NCBI GenBank assembly: GCA_964506505.1
Contig: CAZDKY010000060.1
Location: forward strand, 1-17,240
DNA length: 17,240 bases
DNA from: M55B129 sp964506505
GTDB taxonomy: Bacteria > Bacillota > Dethiobacteria > DTU022
Direction: 5' to 3'
Part shown: positions 8,088-14,938 of the stretch, in pieces
Numbering within the stretch: the stretch's first letter is position 1
Layout: the number at the start of each line of letters is the position of its first letter
Translations under genes and position numbers: made by a program
The notes under the pieces: model-generated
The model's database searches: none
Told to the model about the DNA's origin: nothing
Seen by the model: the letters and a program-made list of their open reading frames with translations, nothing else

Positions 8088-8486
8088 TTGTTTGAAAAGG
8101 TTGATCATATCGGTATTGCTGTCAGAGACCTTGAAAAAATGGTCCGTATTTTCCGGGATAGCCTTGGGCTCGAATATAATGGTGAAGAAGAAGTGCCCGA
8201 ACAAAAAGTCAGAACGGCATTTTTCCCCGCTGGCGAGAGTAAAATTGAGCTGCTCCAGACTACCGATCCGGATGGGCCCATTGGCAGATTTATAGCCAAA
8301 AAGGGCGAGGGGGTGCACCATATCGCTCTTGGCGTTTCCGATATTGAGGCAAAAATTAGGGAGTTAAAAGAAAAGGGCATAGAAATGATCGACGAAAAGC
8401 CCCGTTACGGAGCCGGGGGAGCAAAAATTGCTTTTATTCATCCCCAATCAACCGGCGGGGTCCTCATAGAATTGTGCCAGCACTGA
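8088..8486 (+). CDS. mce: Methylmalonyl-CoA epimerase
   Basis: Interconverts (S)- and (R)-methylmalonyl-CoA, linking the carboxylase/decarboxylase product to the mutase substrate. It belongs to the VOC/glyoxalase superfamily, with two beta-alpha-beta-beta-beta modules. Expected metal ligands are visible: His7 in VDHIGIAV, the HH pair 77-78 in GVHHIAL, and Glu128 in GVLIEL; the VPEQKVR stretch is also typical. The start is taken as TTG at 8088 because AAAGGAGG (8073-8080) sits seven bases before it. An in-frame ATG at 8064 would add eight residues and overlap the previous gene but has no good ribosome binding site. At 132 residues it is of normal size. It ends 13 bases before mmdA. Confidence 0.95.
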   Translation: MFEKVDHIGIAVRDLEKMVRIFRDSLGLEYNGEEEVPEQKVRTAFFPAGESKIELLQTTDPDGPIGRFIAKKGEGVHHIALGVSDIEAKIRELKEKGIEMIDEKPRYGAGGAKIAFIHPQSTGGVLIELCQH

Positions 8487-8499
8487 ATAAGGATCAAAA

Positions 8500-10062
8500 A
8501 TGAAGAAAGTGGTGATCGTTTTGGAGGATAAACTAAAACATCTTGAGGAAAGACAGCGCCGGACTATTGCCGGAGGGGGTGATAAGCGGATAGCGGCCCA
8601 GCATGAAAAAGGCAAGCTGACAGCAAGAGAGAGGCTGAATAAATTACTCGATGATCATAGCTTTGTTGAGATTGGCACTTTTGCCCAGACGAATCTGGAA
8701 GATGCCAGCAGCCTCGATTTTGCCAACCCGGGGGAAGGGGTGGTTACAGGCTACGGGACAGTTAACGGCCGTCGTATTTATGTTTATGCCCAGGATTTTA
8801 CCGTTGCCGGTGGTTCCCTCAGCGAGGTGCATGCGGAAAAAATATGCCGCATTCTTGATCTGGCCGCCCAGAATGGGACTCCGGTTATTGGAATGAATGA
8901 CTCCGGTGGGGCGCGCATCCAGGAGGGGGTTTTTGCCCTTAACGGCTACGGCTCGATCTTTTACCGCAATACGCTCTGTTCAGGGGTTATCCCCCAGCTT
9001 TCCATTATAATGGGACCCTGTGCGGGAGGAGCGGTATATTCGCCGGCGATAACCGACTTTGTTTTTATGGTCAGCGGCATTGGTAACATGTTTATAACCG
9101 GACCGCAGGTTATTAAGGCAGTTACCGGTGAAAACGTCAGTGCAGAAGAACTCGGCGGTGCCGCCACTCATAACAAGACCAGCGGAGTAGCTCACTTTTT
9201 TGCCGAAAATGAAGAAGAATGCTTCAGTCAAATAAGAGCGCTTTTAAGCTATCTCCCTTCAAATAACGTTGATAATCCGCCTGTGGCGGAACCTCGTGAA
9301 CCGGAGCTGAAACAGGAAGAACTGATCACCATAGTACCGGAGAATCCCAACCGCTCATATGATGTCAGGGATGTTATTCTGCGGGTGGTTGACGGCAGCG
9401 AAATGCTGGAGGTCCACCGTGATTACGCCAAAAATGCTGTAGTTGGTTTTGCCCGCCTGGGCGGCCGCCCGGTAGGCATAGTGGCCAATCAGCCCCAGGT
9501 CAAGGCTGGCTGCCTCGATATAAACTGTTCCGACAAGATTGCCCGCTTTGTCCGGTTTTGCGACAGTTTTAATATCCCCCTGGTTACTTTTGTCGATGTC
9601 CCAGGCTATCTGCCCGGCGTTGAGCAGGAATGGGGAGGGATTATACGCCATGGGGCCAAGGTTCTTTACACTTATTCGGAAGCAACTGTACCCCAGCTTT
9701 CAGTTATTCTGCGCAAGGCCTATGGCGGTGCTTATATTGCCATGGATTCGCGCTCTCTCGGTGCGGACATATGCCTGGCCTGGCCGACGGCTGAAATTGC
9801 AGTTATGGGACCGGAAGGGGCAGTCAATATTATCAACCGCCGTGAAATTGAAGAGACTGAAAATAAGGAAGAAAAAAGACAGGAGCTGGTCAGCAGCTAC
9901 CGGGAGCGCTATGCCAATCCTTATATTGCTGCTGCCAAAGGTTGGATTGATGAGGTTATCGATCCGCGCGATACCCGTACTTATCTAATCCGGGGTCTGG
10001 AAATGGTGGAAAATAAGCGGGAACAGCGATTGATGCGCAAACACGGCAACATACCACTCTAA
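8500..10062 (+). CDS. mmdA: Methylmalonyl-CoA decarboxylase / carboxyltransferase alpha (12S-type) subunit
   Basis: Carboxyltransferase subunit of a biotin-dependent enzyme that moves CO2 between biotin and propionyl-/methylmalonyl-CoA. It has two crotonase-fold halves: N-terminal (about 25-270) with GGARIQEG (136-143) and GPCAGGAVYSPA (172-183), and C-terminal (about 280-515) with GYLPGVEQEWGGIIRHGAK and RKAYGGAYIAM (glycines 409-410), whose GG loops form oxyanion holes. The length of 520 is typical of MmdA, the transcarboxylase 12S subunit and propionyl-CoA carboxylase beta, which cannot be separated by sequence reading alone. No biotin carrier, 5S subunit or membrane decarboxylase beta subunit follows, so which complex it joins is open. 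ATG at 8500 has a weak site (AAGGAT); a TTG at 8521 starting LEDKLKHLEE fits family N-termini equally well. Last gene of the operon. Confidence 0.93.
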   Translation: MKKVVIVLEDKLKHLEERQRRTIAGGGDKRIAAQHEKGKLTARERLNKLLDDHSFVEIGTFAQTNLEDASSLDFANPGEGVVTGYGTVNGRRIYVYAQDFTVAGGSLSEVHAEKICRILDLAAQNGTPVIGMNDSGGARIQEGVFALNGYGSIFYRNTLCSGVIPQLSIIMGPCAGGAVYSPAITDFVFMVSGIGNMFITGPQVIKAVTGENVSAEELGGAATHNKTSGVAHFFAENEEECFSQIRALLSYLPSNNVDNPPVAEPREPELKQEELITIVPENPNRSYDVRDVILRVVDGSEMLEVHRDYAKNAVVGFARLGGRPVGIVANQPQVKAGCLDINCSDKIARFVRFCDSFNIPLVTFVDVPGYLPGVEQEWGGIIRHGAKVLYTYSEATVPQLSVILRKAYGGAYIAMDSRSLGADICLAWPTAEIAVMGPEGAVNIINRREIEETENKEEKRQELVSSYRERYANPYIAAAKGWIDEVIDPRDTRTYLIRGLEMVENKREQRLMRKHGNIPL

Positions 10063-10083
10063 TAAAATTCCTATCAATGCTCA

Positions 10084-10123
10084 GCAGTAATGTTCACCGC
10101 CCTGAAGCGGTGAACATTATTGC
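10084..10123. repeat. 17-bp inverted repeat after mmdA, possible transcription end
   Basis: GCAGTAATGTTCACCGC (10084-10100) pairs along its whole length with 10107-10123, with a single G-U wobble and a 6-base loop, 21 bases after the mmdA stop codon. No T-tract follows, so it is not a standard intrinsic terminator. It may protect the mRNA 3' end or assist termination. Confidence 0.6.
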
Positions 10124-10199
10124 CGTGCAAGAGTAGGATTGTAAAGAGCCTCCAGGATTTGACGATCAAGATGTTCATAAAAGATAAAGAAGAGTAGCT

Positions 10200-10260
10200 C
10201 AGGTTTGTTTGATTTAGCTACAGGGACAAACACAGATTATGTTGGGTAAGCCTGTTTTTT
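10200..10260 (+). terminator. Possible intrinsic terminator with compound stem
   Basis: CAGGTTT (10200-10206) pairs with AAGCCTG (10248-10254), with one wobble pair, just before six T (10255-10260). An inner hairpin GTTTG/CAAAC (10207-10211, 10227-10231) stacks on it. The loop is long, so the call is moderate. It would isolate the propionate operon from the housekeeping operon. Confidence 0.4.
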
Positions 10261-10341
10261 CTCTCTCTCATACTGAATTTTCCCCTGAACATTCTTAAGA
10301 TGAAAATATCGCTGAGTAAACACAAAATTATCGAGAAAAGT

Positions 10342-10370
10342 TTGCAACATATTTTTGTTTCTGTTATACT
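10342..10370 (+). promoter_or_regulatory. Sigma-A type promoter of the ylxM-ffh operon
   Basis: TTGCAA (10342-10347) and TATACT (10365-10370) are separated by 17 bases, predicting a start near 10377, about 30 bases before the ylxM ATG. The nearest upstream gene ends 280 bases away behind hairpins, so a new transcription unit is expected here. Confidence 0.75.
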
Positions 10371-10374
10371 TCCT

Positions 10375-10398
10375 CTGTAAAGGATTAATGCTTTACAG
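10375..10398 (+). promoter_or_regulatory. Inverted repeat at the transcription start and ribosome binding site of ylxM
   Basis: CTGTAAAG (10375-10382) and CTTTACAG (10391-10398) form a perfect 8-bp repeat with an 8-base spacer. As DNA it straddles the predicted start point, as an operator would. As RNA the 3' arm runs into the ribosome binding site (CAGGAG, 10396-10401), so folding could limit ylxM translation. Confidence 0.45.
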
Positions 10399-10406
10399 GA
10401 GTTGTT

Positions 10407-10760
10407 ATGCTGGATCGATTGCACAGGATAAATTTACTTTGTGATATCTATGTTTCTCTCCTGACGGAGCGCCAGCAGGAAATAACGAAGCTCTACTTCA
10501 GCGATAATTATTCATTGGCCGAAATTGCCGACGAGTACAGGATAAGCAGGCAGGCTGTTCATGATGTCATTCAGAGAACTCTGTCAGCGGTGGAAAAACT
10601 CGAAGAGAAACTTGGACTTTATGCACTATTCAGAGAGCAACAGAAGCTTTTGGATGAAGCTGATGAGTTGTTAAGCGCAAGCGTCAATTCTTATAGTGAA
10701 AAAGACCGAAAACGTTTAAGAGAAATTATCTCAGCTCTGCGGTCGGGCAACGAGAAATAG
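10407..10760 (+). CDS. ylxM: YlxM family putative SRP-associated DNA-binding-like protein
   Basis: Small helical protein of the YlxM/p13 family, almost always encoded directly before ffh in Bacillota and studied as a signal recognition particle accessory protein in streptococci. The 117 residues contain a sigma-70 region 4-like helix-turn-helix (about 33-62; SLAEIADEYRISRQAVHDVI), followed by a charged helical tail. ATG start, with CAGGAG upstream that partly overlaps an inverted repeat. First gene of the housekeeping operon; ffh starts 15 bases after its stop. Whether it acts on DNA, on RNA or only on Ffh cannot be told from the sequence. Confidence 0.92.
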   Translation: MLDRLHRINLLCDIYVSLLTERQQEITKLYFSDNYSLAEIADEYRISRQAVHDVIQRTLSAVEKLEEKLGLYALFREQQKLLDEADELLSASVNSYSEKDRKRLREIISALRSGNEK

Positions 10761-10775
10761 GAGTGTTAGGCAATC

Positions 10776-12125
10776 ATGTTTGCCAGTTTGGCTGAAAAAT
10801 TACAGAACACATTGCGCCGCTTGAAAGGCAAGGGAAAATTAAGCGAAGCAGACGTTGATCTGGCTATGCGGGAAATAAGATTGGCTCTTCTGGAAGCTGA
10901 TGTTAATTTCAAGGTAGTCAAAGATTTTATAGCCTCGATAAGAGAACGTGCGGTGGGGCAGGAAGTAACCAAAAGCCTCACTCCCGGTCAGCAGGTAGTT
11001 AAAATTGTCAACGAAGAAATGACCAGGCTAATGGGGAAAAACCAGAGTGTCCTTATCGAGGGTGTAAGCAAACCGCTGAAGGTTATGCTGGTCGGTCTGC
11101 AGGGGTCAGGTAAGACTACTTCTGCCGTTAAGCTGGCCGATCATTTAAAGCACAGTGGCCGTCGATCACTGCTTGTCGCTGCCGATATATACCGGCCGGG
11201 GGCGGTGGAGCAACTCAAGATGTTTGGTGAGTCGTCCGGTATCCAGTGCTACAGTAATTCTGATGCTGACCCGGTGGAAATCTGCCGCAAGGGATTAAAA
11301 CTGGCTGAAAAAGATGATTTTGATTCTGTTATTTTTGATACTGCGGGCCGTTTGCATATTGATGATGACATGATGGAAGAGCTGAGGGCAATTAGAAAAG
11401 TCCTCGAACCGGATGAAATATTACTGGTGGTTGATGCCATGACTGGCCAGGATGCAGTAAACGCAGCCGTTTCATTTAATGAGAAAATAAATCTGAGCGG
11501 GATTATTCTAACCAAGCTCGACGGCGACACACGAGGAGGGGCTGCTTTGTCCGTCCGCGCTGTGACCGGATGTCCCATTAAGTTCGTTGGTGTAGGGGAG
11601 AAAGTTGATGCTCTGGAGCCTTTTTATCCGGACCGGATGGCCTCCCGTATTTTGGGCATGGGCGATGTCCTCTCCCTGATTGAAAAAGCTGAAGCAACAT
11701 TCGATCAGGCCAGGGCGAAAGAAATGGAAGAAAAACTCCGCCGCCGCCAGTTTACCCTCGACGATTTTCGCGATCAACTGGGCCAGATTAGGAATATGGG
11801 CTCCATGGAAGAGATTCTTAACATGCTGCCGGGGACGGCAAATATCCCGCGGGAAATGAAACAGCTTTCGCTAAATGAAAATAGTTTTAAGAGGGTTGAA
11901 GCGATCATTGGTTCAATGACCAGTGCCGAAAGAGAAGATCCCTCTATTTTAAACAGCCGCCGCCGTCGTCGTATCGCCGAAGGCAGCGGGACAACAGTCC
12001 AGGATGTAAACAGGTTGTTGAATCAGTTTTCCCAGATGCAAAAGATGATCAAAAAGATGGGTTTACAGGACCAAAAGAAGGCTTTCAAAAAGCTGAAAAA
12101 TATAAAAGGGGGATTTCCCTTTTAA
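10776..12125 (+). CDS. ffh: Signal recognition particle protein Ffh (SRP54)
   Basis: GTPase of the signal recognition particle. It binds signal sequences of nascent membrane and secreted proteins, with the small SRP RNA and the receptor FtsY. N domain about 1-90; G domain about 95-295 with G1 GLQGSGKTT (107-115), DTAGR (188-192) and TKLDGDTRGG (from 246); M domain about 300-445, rich in methionine (EEILNMLPG, MQKMIKKMG) with the RNA-binding helix-turn-helix around ILNSRRRRRIAEGSG. The length of 449 is normal for Bacillota. The SRP RNA gene itself was not seen in the window. The 90 bases before rpsP hold a weak terminator-like hairpin, which could lower expression of the ribosomal genes relative to ffh or the reverse. 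Confidence 0.98.
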   Translation: MFASLAEKLQNTLRRLKGKGKLSEADVDLAMREIRLALLEADVNFKVVKDFIASIRERAVGQEVTKSLTPGQQVVKIVNEEMTRLMGKNQSVLIEGVSKPLKVMLVGLQGSGKTTSAVKLADHLKHSGRRSLLVAADIYRPGAVEQLKMFGESSGIQCYSNSDADPVEICRKGLKLAEKDDFDSVIFDTAGRLHIDDDMMEELRAIRKVLEPDEILLVVDAMTGQDAVNAAVSFNEKINLSGIILTKLDGDTRGGAALSVRAVTGCPIKFVGVGEKVDALEPFYPDRMASRILGMGDVLSLIEKAEATFDQARAKEMEEKLRRRQFTLDDFRDQLGQIRNMGSMEEILNMLPGTANIPREMKQLSLNENSFKRVEAIIGSMTSAEREDPSILNSRRRRRIAEGSGTTVQDVNRLLNQFSQMQKMIKKMGLQDQKKAFKKLKNIKGGFPF

Positions 12126-12130
12126 AAATC

Positions 12131-12153
12131 AAGCCGGCTCCAAACCGGTTTTT
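12131..12153 (+). terminator. Weak terminator-like hairpin between ffh and rpsP
   Basis: AAGCCGG (12131-12137) pairs with CCGGTTT (12145-12151), with one G-U pair and a 7-base loop. The T run 12149-12153 overlaps the stem. Partial termination or attenuation inside the operon is possible; full termination is unlikely. Confidence 0.35.
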
Positions 12154-12215
12154 CATAGATGGGCAGAGATTTTTGCCGATAAAACAAATTAATAGTCCAT
12201 GCGGAGGTGAAACAG

Positions 12216-12458
12216 TTGGCAGTAAGGATCAGGTTAAAACGAATGGGAGCAAAGAAAAAACCTTTTTATCGCATTGTGGTGGCTGATTCCCGCTATCCAA
12301 GGGATGGACGTTTTATTGAAGAAATAGGTTATTACAACCCCACTACAACCCCGACCACATTCGAAGTTGATTCAGAAAAGGCTATGCAGTGGATTTCCAA
12401 AGGAGCGCGCCCGTCCGATAGAGTAAAAGCTCTTTTTGAAAAAGCAGGCCTGAAATAA
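12216..12458 (+). CDS. rpsP: 30S ribosomal protein S16
   Basis: Small-subunit ribosomal protein S16 that helps assemble the 30S body by binding 16S rRNA. The sequence has the full family pattern from AVRIRLKRMGAKKKPFYRI to the C-terminal WISKGARPSDRVKALFEKAG. The start is set at TTG 12216, not at the longer in-frame GTG 12207: the GTG lies inside the ribosome binding site GGAGGTG (12203-12209), and the TTG gives the usual N-terminus and 80 residues. It is followed after 26 bases by khpA, the standard order in Bacillota. Confidence 0.97.
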   Translation: MAVRIRLKRMGAKKKPFYRIVVADSRYPRDGRFIEEIGYYNPTTTPTTFEVDSEKAMQWISKGARPSDRVKALFEKAGLK

Positions 12459-12484
12459 TCAGCTCTGCAGGGAGGTTACCAAAA

Positions 12485-12715
12485 ATGAAGCAGCTTCTGG
12501 AGCATTTGGCCAAAGCGCTGGTTGACGATCCTGAGCGGGTCGAGGTCCGGCAGGTTGAAAGTGAAAAATCAATTATTCTTGAACTGAGAGTTGCTCCGGA
12601 CGATATGGGCAAGGTTATTGGCAAACATGGACGTATTGCCAAAGCTATCAGGACAGTGATCAACGCGGCTGCTGTTAAAGAAAACAAACGGGTTGTTGTT
12701 GAAATTGTCCAATGA
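12485..12715 (+). CDS. khpA: KH-domain RNA-binding protein KhpA (YlqC)
   Basis: Small single-KH-domain RNA-binding protein (76 residues), conserved between rpsP and rimM. In streptococci the KhpA homologue pairs with KhpB/Jag and affects cell elongation and division. The RNA-binding loop is GKHG (46-49) in the GxxG pattern, flanked by the KH helices (MGKVIGKHGRIAKAIRTVI). ATG start with GGGAGGTT upstream. The 3' end overlaps the start region of rimM, indicating coupled translation. Confidence 0.94.
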   Translation: MKQLLEHLAKALVDDPERVEVRQVESEKSIILELRVAPDDMGKVIGKHGRIAKAIRTVINAAAVKENKRVVVEIVQ

Positions 12716-13229
12716 CCTTCAAAAAACAGTCATCGGTAAAGTTCTTTCACCACATGGTGTGAAAGGACTGGTTAAGGTTTATCCCTGCAGCGATTTTCCT
12801 GAAAGGGTTACTCAACTTGAGGAAGTACTGCTGCAGCATGAATCTCAATCCTGCTGGATGACTGTAGAAAAAAGTTCCGTATTCGGTGCTCTTTGGTTGA
12901 TAAAATTTAAAGGCATCGAGAGCCGGGACGAAGCTCTGGTTTTGAAGGGAGCCTTGCTCATGATTAATCAATCGGAGCGATTATCTTTGCCTGAAGGCTC
13001 TTATTATCATGATCAGATAATTGGCTTGCAGGTATTCAGTGCAGGCGAATTGCTGGGCAGGATTGTCGATATTATGAATACGGGTGGCCATGATCTTTTA
13101 ATAATGCAGAAAGATGATCAAGAGAAAAAAACAGTTTTAATTCCGGCGGTGAAGAAGATTGTTAAACGGGTTGATCTTGAAGATGGGATAGTTGCAGTAG
13201 AGCTGCCGGAAGGCCTCCTGGAATTATAA
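12693..13229 (+). CDS. rimM: 16S rRNA processing protein RimM
   Basis: 30S maturation factor that binds ribosomal protein S19 and helps assemble the 16S rRNA 3' head domain. The N-terminal RimM barrel carries VIGKVLSPHGVKGLVKVYP. The C-terminal half is a PRC-barrel-like domain (SYYHDQIIGLQVF, ending in ELPEGLLEL). The exact start is uncertain: TTG codons at 12693, 12696, 12699 and 12705 are in frame, all inside the end of khpA, and none has a strong ribosome binding site. TTG 12705 gives the most usual N-terminal length. Translational coupling to khpA is likely. It is followed by trmD after 23 bases. Confidence 0.94.
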   Translation: MLLKLSNDLQKTVIGKVLSPHGVKGLVKVYPCSDFPERVTQLEEVLLQHESQSCWMTVEKSSVFGALWLIKFKGIESRDEALVLKGALLMINQSERLSLPEGSYYHDQIIGLQVFSAGELLGRIVDIMNTGGHDLLIMQKDDQEKKTVLIPAVKKIVKRVDLEDGIVAVELPEGLLEL

Positions 13230-13252
13230 GACAGGAAGACCGGTGAAGGACA

Positions 13253-14011
13253 ATGAAAATAGATATACTAACGATTTTCCCCGGCATGTTTGATGGGCCG
13301 TTCAGGGAAAGCATGATTAAAAGAGCAATCGATCAGAAACTGGTGGAAATTAATCCAGTTGACCTGCGGCAATATACGGAAGACTGTCACCACCAGGTGG
13401 ACGATTCTCCATACGGGGGAGGCCGGGGAATGATTTTTAAACCGGAGCCCCTTTATAAAGCAGTTGAAGACCTGCAGTCTGATAAAACAAGGGGTGGTAA
13501 TGAAAGGGTAATTCTACTGACCCCGCAGGGGAATACATTTAATCAGGAGAAGGCGAGCGAGCTGGCCGCCTTGAAACATCTGATATTAATCTGCGGCCAC
13601 TACGAAGGGGTGGATGAACGGGTCCGCCTGGGACTGGTCGAGGAAGAACTTTCAATTGGCGATTTTGTTCTCACCGGAGGCGAGTTGGCTGCTGTTGTAA
13701 TTGTTGATGCTGTGGTCCGGCTCTTGCCAGGGTTACTTTCCGCGGAGGCGGCAGAAAATGAATCTTTTACCGAATCGTTGCTTGAATATCCGCATTATAC
13801 TCGCCCGGCTGTATTCCGGGGTATGGAAGTACCGGCGGTACTTTTATCGGGGAACCATGCTGAAATTGAGCGCTGGCGGAGGCAGCAGTCGATCCTGAGA
13901 ACTTATCAAAGACGGCCCGAACTACTTAGCAAAACTGAGCTTAAAAATGAAGACAGGATTTATCTGGATAAATTAAAAAATGAGCAATCCGATCAGAATA
14001 ATGTGTTATAA
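13253..14011 (+). CDS. trmD: tRNA (guanine-N1)-methyltransferase TrmD
   Basis: SPOUT-family enzyme that methylates G37 at N1 in tRNAs with a G at position 36, using S-adenosylmethionine, which prevents +1 frameshifts. The N-terminal motif KIDILTIFPGMF, the SPYGGGRGM loop (52-60), and the trefoil-knot SAM-binding motifs LTPQG (89-93), GHYEGVDER (115-123) and IGDFVLTGGE (135-144) are all present. The length of 252 is normal. ATG start. It acts as a homodimer. The place between rimM and rplS is the ancestral order shared with many bacteria. Confidence 0.98.
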   Translation: MKIDILTIFPGMFDGPFRESMIKRAIDQKLVEINPVDLRQYTEDCHHQVDDSPYGGGRGMIFKPEPLYKAVEDLQSDKTRGGNERVILLTPQGNTFNQEKASELAALKHLILICGHYEGVDERVRLGLVEEELSIGDFVLTGGELAAVVIVDAVVRLLPGLLSAEAAENESFTESLLEYPHYTRPAVFRGMEVPAVLLSGNHAEIERWRRQQSILRTYQRRPELLSKTELKNEDRIYLDKLKNEQSDQNNVL

Positions 14012-14041
14012 TTATCCATTGATTGATAGGAGGTTGAAAGC

Positions 14042-14386
14042 GTGACAGATTTTTTAAAGGAAGTAGAAAAGCGAAACATGAAAGATGATCTGCCGCCGTT
14101 TTCGGCAGGAGATACGGTGAAAGTTCATGTCCGGGTCGTTGAAGGGGGCCGTGAAAGAGTCCAGGTGTTTGAAGGCGTTGTGATTAGACGACAGGGCAGT
14201 GGAGCAAGGGAAACATTTACTGTCCGGAGGGTTACCTTCGGCATTGGTGTGGAAAGAGTTTTCCCGATCCATTCACCGTCAATCAGCAAAATTGAGGTGG
14301 TAAAAAAAGGGCGTGTCCGCAGAGCGAAGCTCTATTATCTGCGTAAGCTTACCGGTAAAGCCGCTCGTATTAAAGAACGCCGCTGA
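14042..14386 (+). CDS. rplS: 50S ribosomal protein L19
   Basis: Large-subunit protein L19, located at the 30S-50S interface. The family pattern is complete: DLPPFSAGDTVKVHVRV, a basic RRQGSGARETFTVRR stretch, VERVFPIHSPSI and the C-terminal RRAKLYYLRKLTGKAARIKE. GTG start, set by the strong site AGGAGGTTG (14030-14038). 114 residues, normal. Last of the ribosomal protein genes in this operon; lepB follows after 18 bases. Confidence 0.98.
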   Translation: MTDFLKEVEKRNMKDDLPPFSAGDTVKVHVRVVEGGRERVQVFEGVVIRRQGSGARETFTVRRVTFGIGVERVFPIHSPSISKIEVVKKGRVRRAKLYYLRKLTGKAARIKERR

Positions 14387-14404
14387 TATATGGGGATGAT
14401 CTGA

Positions 14405-14938
14405 TTGGGAAAATGGAGAGAAGCCTGGGAATGGATTAGATCCATTCTAATTGCTGTTGTTCTGGCGATTCTGATTCGCTTTTTCTTGTTCGAAGTTTTT
14501 GTTGTCGAGGGGCGTTCAATGTATCCCACCATGGAGGAAACAGAACGCCTGATGGTCAACAAGGTTGTTTATTACTTCGATGAACCGCAGCTTGGTGATA
14601 TTGTGGTATTTGAGTACCAACCCGGTCGCGATTTTATAAAAAGGGTGATCGGAGTCGGGGGTGACCGTGTCGAAATAAAAACTGGACAGGTTTATCTTAA
14701 CGGTGCAGTCCTGAATGAACCTTATTTGCTGGATGACATGGAAACGGCCGATTTCGGTCCAGTGGAAGTACCCCCGGGGTATATTTTTTTGCTTGGAGAT
14801 TACCGGTGCAACAGTATGGATAGCAGGGATCCACGGGTTGGTTTTATCTCGCTTAATTCGCTGAAAGGTAAAGCTTTCTTTATTTTCTGGCCTCTCTGGG
14901 AAGCCCGGGGAATCGGAGATGAGGTGCGGAACCCTTGA
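14405..14938 (+). CDS. lepB: Type I signal peptidase
   Basis: Membrane-bound serine-lysine peptidase that removes signal peptides from exported proteins. One N-terminal membrane segment (about 11-29) is followed by the extracytoplasmic catalytic domain. The nucleophile Ser38 is in EGRSMYPTM and the general base Lys79 in FIKRVIGVGGD. The box E motif reads GDYRCNSMDSR, with Tyr where Asn is usual after GD. 177 residues, typical of Gram-positive signal peptidases with a single membrane segment. TTG start after GGGGATGA. Its stop overlaps the start of the next gene by four bases (TTGA), a coupling overlap. Its position after rplS puts secretion and SRP genes in one transcript. Confidence 0.96.
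   Translation: MGKWREAWEWIRSILIAVVLAILIRFFLFEVFVVEGRSMYPTMEETERLMVNKVVYYFDEPQLGDIVVFEYQPGRDFIKRVIGVGGDRVEIKTGQVYLNGAVLNEPYLLDDMETADFGPVEVPPGYIFLLGDYRCNSMDSRDPRVGFISLNSLKGKAFFIFWPLWEARGIGDEVRNP

Noticed and set aside
9539..9988. Plus-strand open frame of 149 codons
   Set aside because: Out-of-frame shadow inside mmdA, with composition typical of a shifted frame.
10218..10424. Minus-strand open frame of 68 codons in the intergenic region
   Set aside because: It runs across the ylxM promoter and leader, has no recognisable domain or good ribosome binding site, and looks like chance in AT-rich DNA.
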